Made by a program: the position numbers and the translations under genes. DNA of 64,000 nt from Salibacterium lacus (GTDB taxonomy: Bacteria; Bacillota; Bacilli; Bacillales; Marinococcaceae): NCBI RefSeq assembly GCF_042684865.1, contig NZ_JBHUML010000006.1, positions 272,723-336,722 on the forward strand. Reading direction: 5' to 3'. Shown one piece after another: positions 7,296-15,517 of this stretch. Each line of letters begins with the position of its first letter. Position 1 is the stretch's first letter. Under the pieces are notes generated by a model. That model ran no database searches. It was not told where the DNA came from and worked only from the letters and a program-made list of their open reading frames with translations.

Positions 7296-8669
7296 TCATG
7301 CACCGGGCGGCGCGTCTCTTTCATCATGGCGCCGGTCGAGGTTGACAAATTTGTTGTATTCTTTGATGAAGGCAAGTTCCACGGACCCCACCGGACCGTT
7401 CCGCTGCTTGGCCAGAATGACTTCAATCATATTTTGGTTCTCGGTTTCCTGATCATAGTAGTCTTCCCGGTACAAAAACGAGACAATATCAGCGTCCTGC
7501 TCAATACTTCCGGATTCACGGAGATCCGACATCATCGGTCGTTTATCCTGTCGGGACTCCACACCACGTGAGAGCTGGGAGAGCGCAATGACCGGCACGT
7601 CAAGTTCTCTGGCAAGGCCTTTGAGCCCTCTGGAAATTTCGGAGACTTCCTGCTGACGGCTTTCTCCGCCGCGGGACCCGGAGCCCTGGATTAACTGCAT
7701 GTAATCAATCATGATCATGCCAAGTCCCCGTTCCTGTTTCAGACGCCGGCACTTTGCCCGGATTTCATTCACTTTCACACCGGGTGTATCGTCGATGTAA
7801 ATACCCGCTGAAGAAAGGCTTCCCATAGCCATCGTCAGCTTTTCCCAGTCTTCTTCTTCAAGTGAACCGGTCCGCAATTTTGTGGCATCAATATTTCCTT
7901 CGGCACACAGCATCCGCTGCACAAGCTGGGCAGCGCCCATCTCCAGACTGAAGACAGCGACATTCTCCGCCGATTTTGTTGCCACATTCTGGGCGATATT
8001 CAGCGCAAACGCCGTTTTTCCCATTGATGGGCGGGCCGCGACAATAACCAGATCACTACGCTGAAAACCGGTGGTCATTTTATCCAGTTCTGCAAATCCG
8101 CTTGCCACCCCGGTAATATCATCCTCCCGGTTCTGCAGCATTTCAATATGATCGTACGTTTCAATCAGCACGTCCTTGATGGAAACGAATGCGCTCGTCC
8201 GGCGCTGCTGGGCTACTTCGAGGATGGATCGTTCTGCGTCGCTCAGAATATCCTCCACTTCATCTTCCCCATTATAGCCTTCGGAGACAATCGATGTGGC
8301 TGCCTGAATCAAACGGCGCAGAATCGATTTCTCCTGAACAATCCGGCTGTAATAATCCACATTGGCAGCGGTCGGCACAGCATTGGCAAGATCCGTTAAG
8401 TAGGAAATGCCGCCTACTTCCTCCAGCCACTCATGATCCTGCAGCGCCGAAGTCATCGTTACTACGTCCACCGGGCTTCCTTTTTCCCCTAATTCAAGCA
8501 TTACCCGAAAAATTCGTTGATGAGACACGCGATAAAAGTCTTCGGGTGTGATGCGTTCTGTTGCTGTAACTAAGGCCCCGGCTTCCAAAAAAACAGCGCC
8601 CAGAACGGCCTGCTCTGCTTCAATATTCTGAGGAGGCCTGCGCTCAGCCATGATATCGCTCATGTCCAT
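7296..8669 (-). CDS. dnaC: Replicative DNA helicase DnaC (DnaB family)
   Basis: The 457-residue hexameric helicase has the DnaB N-terminal domain (from PPQNIEAEQAVLGA), a linker and the RecA-like motor domain with Walker A ARPSMGKTAFAL (about residue 210), Walker B MIMIDYMQLI, and the C-terminal KQRNGPVG loop. It unwinds DNA at the fork, loaded at oriC with DnaA and the loader proteins. It is named dnaC in Bacillus and dnaB in E. coli. Length is within a few residues of the B. subtilis protein. It follows rplI in the same orientation with a 90-bp gap and ends at its own terminator. Confidence 0.97.
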   Translation of the reverse strand: MDMSDIMAERRPPQNIEAEQAVLGAVFLEAGALVTATERITPEDFYRVSHQRIFRVMLELGEKGSPVDVVTMTSALQDHEWLEEVGGISYLTDLANAVPTAANVDYYSRIVQEKSILRRLIQAATSIVSEGYNGEDEVEDILSDAERSILEVAQQRRTSAFVSIKDVLIETYDHIEMLQNREDDITGVASGFAELDKMTTGFQRSDLVIVAARPSMGKTAFALNIAQNVATKSAENVAVFSLEMGAAQLVQRMLCAEGNIDATKLRTGSLEEEDWEKLTMAMGSLSSAGIYIDDTPGVKVNEIRAKCRRLKQERGLGMIMIDYMQLIQGSGSRGGESRQQEVSEISRGLKGLARELDVPVIALSQLSRGVESRQDKRPMMSDLRESGSIEQDADIVSFLYREDYYDQETENQNMIEVILAKQRNGPVGSVELAFIKEYNKFVNLDRRHDERDAPPGA

Positions 8670-8759
8670 CTTCCTGCCTTTCCTTTGTTTCCTTGCACAG
8701 AAAAAACCGGCCTATAACGTACGAAACATTATAAGCCGTATGAAGAAGCCGACTGCGGT

Positions 8760-9203
8760 TTACTCTTCCACTACATGCACATCAACGACCGCCGTTACCT
8801 CTTTATGCACTTTAATCGGCGTCTTCGTTACGCCGAGTGTGCGGATCGACTGATCGAGTTCAATTTTTCGTTTATCCACTTTCATGCCCATATCCTTCAA
8901 CTGTTCTGCAATCTGTTTTGTCGATACAGCGCCGAACAAGCGGCCGGCTTCTCCAGCTTTTGCAGTAACAGTAACTTTTGTATTTTCCAGCTGTTCCTTG
9001 AATTTCTTCGCGTCTTCAAGTTCCTGCTGTGCTTTTTTCTCATCGCTTTCCTGTTTAGCCTTCAGGTTTTTTACGTTACCTGCTGTCGCTTCAACAGCCA
9101 GATTGTGCTTGAATAAATAGTTCCGGGCATAGCCTTCCGATACGTCTTTCATTTCACCTTTTTTCCCTTTTCCTTTTACATCCTGGTTAAAAATCACTTT
9201 CAT
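8760..9203 (-). CDS. rplI: Ribosomal protein bL9
   Basis: The 147-residue protein starts with the L9 signature MKVIFNQDVKGKGKKGEMKDVSEGYARNYL split over the RNA-binding N domain, then a long charged connecting helix, then a C-terminal domain. It binds 23S rRNA at the base of the L1 stalk. Its ATG overlaps the gdpP stop codon (ATGA), so the two are translationally coupled, as in B. subtilis. Confidence 0.97.
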   Translation of the reverse strand: MKVIFNQDVKGKGKKGEMKDVSEGYARNYLFKHNLAVEATAGNVKNLKAKQESDEKKAQQELEDAKKFKEQLENTKVTVTAKAGEAGRLFGAVSTKQIAEQLKDMGMKVDKRKIELDQSIRTLGVTKTPIKVHKEVTAVVDVHVVEE

Positions 9204-11167
9204 TCCTCGGTTCCTCCTTCCAGATATTCATCGATGGCCTGCTTCAGCCTTTCCTCTGCTTCATCAAGCGCAGAATCAAGCTGCGTAGCGGCATTGGTAA
9301 GGTGTCCGCCTCCGCCGAGGGCTTCCATAATCAGCTGCACATTCACTTCACCCAGAGAGCGGGCGCTGATGCTCACCTTTTTGTCACTACGTTTGGAGAG
9401 CACAAAGGATCCCTTCACATCATTCATCGTAAGCAGGGTGTCCGCTGCCTGGGCTATTAAAATCTGATCATACATTTCCTCTTCCGGCGCTTTGGCTACC
9501 GCCATGCCATCCCGGTAAATCGCCGCTCTCTCTATTAAGTGCGACCGCCGCACGTACTGGTCGATATCCTCTTTCAGCAGCCTCTGCACCGTCGTTGTGT
9601 CCGCTCCGTGGGATTTCAGGAAGGAGGCGGCATCAAACGTACGGGAACCCGTCCGGATGGCAAAACTTTTCGTGTCCACAATAATACCGGCAAGCATGGC
9701 TGTGGACTCAAGTTCATCCATCGAGAGCTTGTTTGGTTGATATTCTAACAGTTCAGTCACCAGTTCTGCAGTCGAAGAGGCATAAGGTTCCATGTATACG
9801 AGGACAGGGTCCTTAATAAACTCTTCCCCGCGCCGGTGGTGATCCAAAACCACCACCCGGTCGACTGCATCAACGAGGCGGGGTTCAATAACCATCGACG
9901 GCTTATGTGTGTCCACTACGACAAGCAGTGTATGCCGTGTTAAATCATCTAACGCTTCTTCCGGCGTAATAAATTGAGACCAGAGGTACTCATGGTCACC
10001 TACTTCTTCCATCAGCTTCTTCACGTCCGGATTAATTTCGTTGGGGTCGACAACGACGTATCCGTCTGTATTGTTGACTTCGGCTACTTTCAGCACACCG
10101 ATTGCCGCACCAATGGCATCCATATCCGGGTTTTTATGCCCCATGATAATAACCTGATCGCTCTCCAGCACAAAATCGCGGAGGGCGTGGGAAATGACGC
10201 GGGCACGGACTCTTGTCCGTTTTTCCATGGCGTTGGATTTACCGCCGTAAAAACGTACTTTCCCGTTTGTTTCCTTAATGGCGACCTGGTCTCCGCCGCG
10301 CCCGAGAGCAAGATCCAGACTGGACTGCGCCAGACTTCCAAGTTCCCGCAGCGAAGAATCACCGCTTCCGATACCAATGCTCAGTGTAATGGATACTTTC
10401 TCTTTTCCGGTTACATCTCTGACATAATCAAGCAGTTCAAAGCGTGTCTTCTCCAGCTGCTTTAATGCTTTCTTATTCATCACAGCAATAAAGCGGTCGG
10501 ATGAAATGCTGCGCAGCAGAATTTGATGCTCTTCCGCCCATTCATTTAACGAGGTTGTGACATGACTCATCAAGCTGCTCCTCATTTGATCATCCATACC
10601 CTGGGTCACTTCATCGAAATTATCCAGATAAACAAGACCTATAACCGTCTGTTCTTCTTCGTAAAGGGCCTGGGTTTCTTTTGTTTCCGTCATATCAAAA
10701 AAGTACAGCAGTCGTTCGTCATGCTTAATGTATATCGTATAGTGCCTGTCACTCAGCGTTAACTCTGCTTCCGTCTCCCCTTTTCTGATCGGAGATGATA
10801 TATCTTCAAACACATCATTGAGCGGAAGACCAAGAAACTCACGCGGCAGGTAATTCATCATGAACGGATTGGCCCACTGCACCTGATACTCTTCATCATA
10901 CAAAACGATTCCGATAGGCAGGCTGGTGACTGCTTCTTCACCGGCTTTATTGACACGGTGGGACAACGTTTTTATATACTTTTCCAGATCACGTTCAAAT
11001 GCTTTTCTGGCCTGGAGCACATAAATAAGCAGAAACAGCAGGATTAAAAATCCGACGACGCCAAGCATCCATTGATATATCGTCAATAAACCAATGAACA
11101 AAGCAGCTGCCGCGAACAATAAGGTTACATGCAGACCGTGCCAGCGGTTCATTAAAAACTTAGGCAT
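9200..11167 (-). CDS. gdpP: Cyclic-di-AMP phosphodiesterase GdpP
   Basis: The 655-residue membrane protein has two N-terminal helices (about residues 12-50), a degenerate PAS domain (about 60-150), a modified GGDEF domain (about 170-305, without a canonical GGDEF motif), and a DHH/DHHA1 phosphodiesterase part. The catalytic motifs visible are MGHKNPDMDAIGAA, VVVDTH, LDHH and GGGGHLTNAA. It hydrolyses c-di-AMP to pApA and so affects potassium, osmotic and wall homeostasis. It is coupled to rplI downstream and preceded by yybS, the standard Bacillus arrangement. Confidence 0.96.
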   Translation of the reverse strand: MPKFLMNRWHGLHVTLLFAAAALFIGLLTIYQWMLGVVGFLILLFLLIYVLQARKAFERDLEKYIKTLSHRVNKAGEEAVTSLPIGIVLYDEEYQVQWANPFMMNYLPREFLGLPLNDVFEDISSPIRKGETEAELTLSDRHYTIYIKHDERLLYFFDMTETKETQALYEEEQTVIGLVYLDNFDEVTQGMDDQMRSSLMSHVTTSLNEWAEEHQILLRSISSDRFIAVMNKKALKQLEKTRFELLDYVRDVTGKEKVSITLSIGIGSGDSSLRELGSLAQSSLDLALGRGGDQVAIKETNGKVRFYGGKSNAMEKRTRVRARVISHALRDFVLESDQVIIMGHKNPDMDAIGAAIGVLKVAEVNNTDGYVVVDPNEINPDVKKLMEEVGDHEYLWSQFITPEEALDDLTRHTLLVVVDTHKPSMVIEPRLVDAVDRVVVLDHHRRGEEFIKDPVLVYMEPYASSTAELVTELLEYQPNKLSMDELESTAMLAGIIVDTKSFAIRTGSRTFDAASFLKSHGADTTTVQRLLKEDIDQYVRRSHLIERAAIYRDGMAVAKAPEEEMYDQILIAQAADTLLTMNDVKGSFVLSKRSDKKVSISARSLGEVNVQLIMEALGGGGHLTNAATQLDSALDEAEERLKQAIDEYLEGGTEE

Positions 11168-11178
11168 ATTGTCAACCC

Positions 11179-12117
11179 CTACTTCGTGTCAGATTCCAGA
11201 CGTTTTTTCAATTGAAATCCTAAATCCATAATACCCAAAATACGCGCCAGCAAAAGAATAAAAGGCAGAATCAACCCAAAAATCATGAGAAGAATGGGAA
11301 AGGCTTTTGGGATAGATTTACTATAACAATAATGAAAGATCACCGTAAAACCCTGCAGAGCCATGGCTGTTTCCAGTAAAGGGAAGAGATTCCACATTAC
11401 GGTCTGGACTGCCGAGCCATCTTCGGCCCCTACCAGGTATACAATAAAGGTAAGGAGATAATACCACAGAAGGGAACGTGGAACATTCCAGTTTCGAAAC
11501 GGCGGAAACGCCTCCACTTCCATGTTCATGCGCCGCATCACCTTGTGGGCAATGAACTGTGTCAAAAAGGCATATAATACACCTGTAAATACAATTAAGA
11601 GCGGTCCCATCTGCCCGAAGCGGTCAATCATTTCCCCGTACTGTTCCAGTTCCCCGGAAGTCTCCTGGCCCAGGGAGGAAAGCATGGACTGTGCCTGCTC
11701 CGCCGACTGCCTCATAATATCCTGAAGAACCGACAGCGGATCGATATCAAAGAGAAGAACCGTTCCGGCGTAAATAACCGTCAGTCCGCAGATATAAGCA
11801 ACACTCGCGGCGGCGGCTGTAATCAGAGCCTCTTTCCTGCGGCGCATCAGTTCTCCCATGGTCACGCCGCCGAGTGCCGACAGCATGGCAAAGGGAAGAC
11901 CTGTAAGAGCAGTTAAAAAGACAGACAGCAGCATCGATACAGCCGCCATCACGACACCCGGCTTCCAGCCGTACCGCGCCGTAAACACAATAAAAGGCAG
12001 AGGCAGGAACCAAAGCAGTATCGTGCTGAGAAACGGAACGAATACAGCAAGCAGCAGCATGACAATAAAAATCCCGCTCAACACGGCTCCTTCCGTTATT
12101 CTTCTCGTTTGCTGCAA
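11179..12117 (-). CDS. yybS: YybS, DUF2232 membrane protein
   Basis: The 312-residue integral membrane protein has about eight hydrophobic segments and belongs to the YybS/DUF2232 family, whose role is not established; the fold resembles S components of energy-coupling transporters. I use the TTG at 12117, which has GAGGTGA six bases upstream and yields the usual YybS N-terminus (MQQTRRITEGA). It precedes gdpP by 11 bp and probably shares its transcript. Confidence 0.9.
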   Translation of the reverse strand: MQQTRRITEGAVLSGIFIVMLLLAVFVPFLSTILLWFLPLPFIVFTARYGWKPGVVMAAVSMLLSVFLTALTGLPFAMLSALGGVTMGELMRRRKEALITAAAASVAYICGLTVIYAGTVLLFDIDPLSVLQDIMRQSAEQAQSMLSSLGQETSGELEQYGEMIDRFGQMGPLLIVFTGVLYAFLTQFIAHKVMRRMNMEVEAFPPFRNWNVPRSLLWYYLLTFIVYLVGAEDGSAVQTVMWNLFPLLETAMALQGFTVIFHYCYSKSIPKAFPILLMIFGLILPFILLLARILGIMDLGFQLKKRLESDTK

Positions 12118-12251
12118 GTAACGTCACCTCATCCATCGCATTCTCATATAAGCAAAAACATCATCCGTAGTGTTTATGTAGAATCCATTCGTCTATTGTA
12201 AGCCATTCTTTTGAAAAAAGAAAGAATGTCCTGACGCGCAGCCGCGAAATA

Positions 12252-12286
12252 AAAAACGTTTCCCGGTCGAGTCGGGAAACGTTTTT
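12252..12286 (-). terminator. Rho-independent terminator of the rpsF-ssb-rpsR operon
   Basis: A 14-bp perfect stem (AAAAACGTTTCCCG and complement, 12252-12265 with 12273-12286) gives T-rich ends on both strands. It lies 10 bp past the rpsR stop. Confidence 0.92.
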
Positions 12287-12295
12287 ACCTGCGCC

Positions 12296-12523
12296 TTACT
12301 GTTCCCTTACATAAGGAAGCAGCGCCACATGGCGGGCACGTTTGATTGCTTTCGTCAATTGACGCTGGGACTTGGCACAAGTACCAGTTACACGGCGCGG
12401 AAGAATTTTACCGCGTTCCGAGATGAATTTCTTCAATAGTTCTACGTCTTTATAGTCAATTTTATTAATCTTATTGACTGTAAAGTAACATACCTTCCTT
12501 CTCTTACCTCTACGGCGTGCCAT
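12296..12523 (-). CDS. rpsR: Ribosomal protein bS18
   Basis: This 75-residue basic protein carries the S18 signature from IDYKDVELLKKFISERGKILPRRVTGT to the C-terminal VALLPYVRE. It binds the 30S platform next to bS6. It is the third gene of the rpsF-ssb-rpsR operon. A purine-rich AAAGGAGG site lies in front of it. Confidence 0.98.
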   Translation of the reverse strand: MARRRGKRRKVCYFTVNKINKIDYKDVELLKKFISERGKILPRRVTGTCAKSQRQLTKAIKRARHVALLPYVREQ

Positions 12524-12582
12524 AAAGTTTCAACCTCCTTTAGAATAGTTTTTTGTTTTATACGAAGAAGGGGAGAGTTTTA

Positions 12583-13062
12583 TTAAAATGGCAGATCATC
12601 ATCGGATATATCAATCTGCTGACCGTCATTGCCGAATGGATCATCATTCAGGTTGGACGATCCGCCTTGATTCTGCTGACCGGAGTTCTGCTCGGCGCCG
12701 TACTGATTCCCCTGGGGAGCGCCGCCACCGCCGCCTGAAGACCCGCGCGGTTCGAGAAATTGTACGCTCTCAGCCTGCACTTCCACGACAGTAACACGGC
12801 GTCCTTCCTGATTTTCATACTTCCGGCTCTGCAGACGGCCGTCAATACCGGCCTGACTGCCTTTTTTCAAATAGTTTGCGACGTTTTCCGCCTGTTTTCT
12901 CCAGGCCACACAATTGAAAAAATCAGCTTCCCGTTCTCCATTTTGATTCGTGAACGGGCGGTTCACGGCGATGCCGAAATTAACCACGGCGATACCATTC
13001 GGGGTATACCGCAGCTCGGGATCACGGGTCAGCCGGCCAACCAGAACAACACGATTTATCAT
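12583..13062 (-). CDS. ssb: Single-stranded DNA-binding protein
   Basis: The 159-residue protein has the OB fold (MINRVVLVGRLTRDPELRYTPNG, FFNCVAWRKQAENVANYLKKG), a Gly/Gln-rich flexible linker, and the acidic tip DISDDDLPF that recruits replication and repair partners. It coats single-stranded DNA at forks. Being flanked by rpsF and rpsR marks it as the main SsbA rather than the competence paralogue. Confidence 0.97.
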   Translation of the reverse strand: MINRVVLVGRLTRDPELRYTPNGIAVVNFGIAVNRPFTNQNGEREADFFNCVAWRKQAENVANYLKKGSQAGIDGRLQSRKYENQEGRRVTVVEVQAESVQFLEPRGSSGGGGGAPQGNQYGAEQNSGQQNQGGSSNLNDDPFGNDGQQIDISDDDLPF

Positions 13063-13088
13063 TTTAGAACTCCTCCCACTGGTTATCC

Positions 13089-13376
13089 TTAGTCTTCATT
13101 TTTAACGACAAGGTGGCGGATAACGTTATCATCCATCTTAACCAGGCGTTCGAATTCATCGGTTGCGCCCGGCTCTGCCTTGATATACACAACGACATAA
13201 TAACCGTCTTTCAGGTCATCAATTTCATAAGCCAGACGGCGTTTGCCCATCTCATCTACTTTTTCAATTTCTGCTCCCTGATTTGTCAGGACGTTGTTGT
13301 AACGCTCAACCATTTCCTTGATTCCGTTCTCATCAACGCTTGGAGCAATGATATAAAGTACTTCATAGTTACGCAT
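13089..13376 (-). CDS. rpsF: Ribosomal protein bS6
   Basis: This 95-residue protein starts MRNYEVLYIIAPSVDE and shows the S6 RRLAYEI and YVVVYI strands. It pairs with bS18 on the 30S platform. The ATG at 13376 has a strong AAAGGAGGTGA site; an upstream in-frame extension of 30 codons lies in the leader and has no family support. It is the first gene of the operon, with a promoter at 13466-13494. Confidence 0.97.
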   Translation of the reverse strand: MRNYEVLYIIAPSVDENGIKEMVERYNNVLTNQGAEIEKVDEMGKRRLAYEIDDLKDGYYVVVYIKAEPGATDEFERLVKMDDNVIRHLVVKNED

Positions 13377-13459
13377 ATGCGTCACCTCCTTTTGGTCTTT
13401 ACGGCTCTCGTTCAAAAAAGAGCAAGGAGCAAAATCATGTATTGATATTTCACTCACAA
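13377..13459 (-). promoter_or_regulatory. rpsF leader with a possible S6:S18-binding hairpin
   Basis: The transcript leader contains a small hairpin (GCTCT with AGAGC) directly followed by CCG, about 30 nt before the rpsF ribosome site. Leaders of rpsF operons in many bacteria carry an autoregulatory structure with an exposed CCG that the S6:S18 complex binds. The CCG beside the hairpin fits that idea, but I could not verify the whole fold. Confidence 0.4.
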
Positions 13460-13465
13460 CATACA

Positions 13466-13494
13466 ATTCTAGCAGAACTGCTATACATTTACAA
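13466..13494 (-). promoter_or_regulatory. Sigma-A promoter of rpsF-ssb-rpsR
   Basis: TTGTAA (13489-13494) and TAGAAT (13466-13471) on the minus strand are 17 bp apart, about 90 bp upstream of rpsF. Confidence 0.65.
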
Positions 13495-13843
13495 TAAGAA
13501 ACCTCATGTTTATGTTCTAAACGATGAAAATAAGAAAGGGGACTTGGACAAAATAAAATGTCCTCGCCCGTCAGCTCCGCCCAGCAGCTGACGCAAAGGA
13601 AGGAATAGTGTCCTCAGATCGTCGTTTGACAGACACTATTTCGATACAACCAGGAACTAGTGGTCGCAAGGGGAGGATCCGGGGACACTAAAAGCTCCAA
13701 ACGGCCGCTTAGTATCCACACCCCTGAAAATGATACGTCCGGTGAATGCGCTGAAACCCAAAAAAACCCGGACGACAGCCTTTTGGAAACCATCGTTCGG
13801 ATTTTTATACCATACCGATTCTTATGTCACACGCTCTCTACAT
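13495..13843. other. Intergenic region with two inverted repeats, no gene
   Basis: No convincing gene is present. The stretch holds a 7-bp inverted repeat (GTCAGCT at 13570-13576 with AGCTGAC at 13586-13592) and a 9-bp one (AATAGTGTC at 13604-13612 with GACACTATT at 13632-13640). GTCC/GGAC-type words recur around them. It could be a decayed palindromic element. The neighbouring ABC permease ends at its right edge without a clear T-tailed terminator. Confidence 0.5.
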
Positions 13844-14554
13844 CTATTCGTCCCAGGTCCTTTTTTGAAAGACGATGACCATTGTGACGATTGCCGCTGC
13901 CATCCATGCGGCAAGAATAGCATAGTGGCCGGCCACACCTGCCATTTTGTTTCCTGCATCGAGGTCCCGGCCTAAATATTCCAACTGGAAATTAGGTAAA
14001 TATTCCAGCACCTGCAGCACAGCGTACTCCTCAATAAACACATTAAAAATGGGACCCATTCCAAACAAAAATATGAAAGGAACAATAATTACCGACGCTT
14101 CCATTAATGACCTTGTCAAGAGTCCCAGTACGGTTCCAATAACAATACAAAAGAGAAGGGTGATAATGAGCGCAGGCAGAAGGACCGCTGGATTGGCCCA
14201 TTCTCCATCCATAATGACATGGCAGATACCAAAGGTAAGGACGGTTAACAAGATACTGACGATACTCTTACCGATAAGAATTTCAGCCATGGTAGCCGGC
14301 GACATCATCAGGCCGCGCAAGGTGTTTTTCTCCTTTTCCTCCGCTATCAGAGCACTTTGAACATACGTGCCCACGGTCACAAACGTCAAATTGATGAGCA
14401 TAAAGTAAAGTCCCAGCTGAGCGGGTCCTGAAGTGGTGAGCAGCACCGCCATAACAATTGGCATAATAAGCGTCGTTAACACATACATATTTTTGGTCAG
14501 GTCTTTGACATCTTTTTCAAAAATAGCATAGATCCGCTTCATAGAATGACTCAT
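13844..14554 (-). CDS. ABC-2 type transporter permease
   Basis: The 236-residue protein has about six membrane segments with the ABC-2 arrangement: a cytoplasmic N-terminus, one helix (about 24-45), then a conserved cytoplasmic helix with EKEKNTLRGLMMSP before the next pair. That EKE-x-LRG stretch typifies the coupling helix of Na+/drug-export ABC-2 permeases. It starts by a 4-bp overlap with the ATPase gene upstream, so the two are certainly one exporter. The substrate is not evident; lipids, antimicrobial peptides or Na+ are all possible for this family. Confidence 0.88.
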   Translation of the reverse strand: MSHSMKRIYAIFEKDVKDLTKNMYVLTTLIMPIVMAVLLTTSGPAQLGLYFMLINLTFVTVGTYVQSALIAEEKEKNTLRGLMMSPATMAEILIGKSIVSILLTVLTFGICHVIMDGEWANPAVLLPALIITLLFCIVIGTVLGLLTRSLMEASVIIVPFIFLFGMGPIFNVFIEEYAVLQVLEYLPNFQLEYLGRDLDAGNKMAGVAGHYAILAAWMAAAIVTMVIVFQKRTWDE

Positions 14555-15399
14555 AGCAAAGCCCTCCCTGTCACATGGACAAAAATATCACCAAGCGAAG
14601 GTTCATTCATTCGAATGGAAATGATTTCTCCTGTGGTCATGTATTGATACACTTCTTCCGCACTTTCCGGGCTGTTTTTCACAACAACATGTTTATTATT
14701 CTTCAATTCCAGCGTCATCGTCTGGTCGGAGAATTGACGGCGCAGCCGTTTCGGTTCATCCAGCAGCTGAATCCTCCCCTGCGAAAGAAAGGCAACACGA
14801 TCGCACAATTGCTCCGCTTCGTTCATATCATGCGTCGTTAAAAATATCGTTGTTCCACGCTCATTGAGATCACGAAGTTTTTTATGCACCAACATCGATG
14901 TAGATGGATCGAGCGCTGCTGTCGGTTCATCTAAAAACAACAGCTCCGGTTCATGGAGCAGCGCTCTTGCTAAAATTACCCGCTGGGTCATTCCTTTAGA
15001 GAGGTTGGATACAATCTTTTTGCTATCGTTTTGTAATGCTAAAGACTCGAGTTCTTCCGGAATTTTTTCTTTTGAAATACCGTAAAGCTCGCAGTATAAC
15101 TTCAAGTTATCATAAACAGATAACCTTTGGTATAAACCGCTGTTGTCCGTCATCACCCCTAATTTCTGAAGATAAGCAGGATCATTGATGGAAGTGGACA
15201 AAACTCCAAATACATCAGCCTTCCCTGAAGATGGTGCAAGCTGCCCCGTTAAGATTTTTATCGTTGTCGTCTTCCCCGCTCCGCTTGGGCCGAGAAAGCC
15301 AAAAATCTCCGCTTTTTTCACAGAAAAGGTCATATCCTCTATGGCCGTGCCGCCGGAAAAGGATTTTTGCAGGGATTCGACCTGAATAATATCTTCCAT
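14551..15399 (-). CDS. ABC transporter ATP-binding protein
   Basis: The 282-residue ATPase has a complete set of motifs: Walker A GPSGAGKTTT (about residue 40), Q loop, signature LSKGMTQR, Walker B LLFLDEPTAALDP and the H-loop THD. It powers the ABC-2 permease encoded next. I start it at ATG 15399, which has AGGAGGT six bases upstream; an extension of 11 codons has no ribosome site. The last 60 or so residues form the accessory domain seen in CcmA/DrrA-type exporters. It is preceded by a palindrome at 15416-15431 and by the LytTR fusion gene. Confidence 0.93.
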   Translation of the reverse strand: MEDIIQVESLQKSFSGGTAIEDMTFSVKKAEIFGFLGPSGAGKTTTIKILTGQLAPSSGKADVFGVLSTSINDPAYLQKLGVMTDNSGLYQRLSVYDNLKLYCELYGISKEKIPEELESLALQNDSKKIVSNLSKGMTQRVILARALLHEPELLFLDEPTAALDPSTSMLVHKKLRDLNERGTTIFLTTHDMNEAEQLCDRVAFLSQGRIQLLDEPKRLRRQFSDQTMTLELKNNKHVVVKNSPESAEEVYQYMTTGEIISIRMNEPSLGDIFVHVTGRALL

Positions 15400-15415
15400 G
15401 TTCAACCTCCTATGC

Positions 15416-15431
15416 TGCCGGTATGCCGGCA
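15416..15431. repeat. Inverted repeat just upstream of the ABC ATPase gene
   Basis: TGCCGG-TATG-CCGGCA is a 6+6 palindrome a few bases before the ribosome site of the ATPase gene. It could be a regulator site or an RNA hairpin affecting translation. The neighbouring LytTR protein is one candidate binder, although LytTR domains usually bind direct repeats. Confidence 0.45.
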
Positions 15432-15517
15432 ATTTAACTGCTTCTTCAGCATAAGAGATCTATTGGTGTGCAGCATTATATTATCCATGAACAGCGGATA
15501 AAACATAGTGAGTGGAG

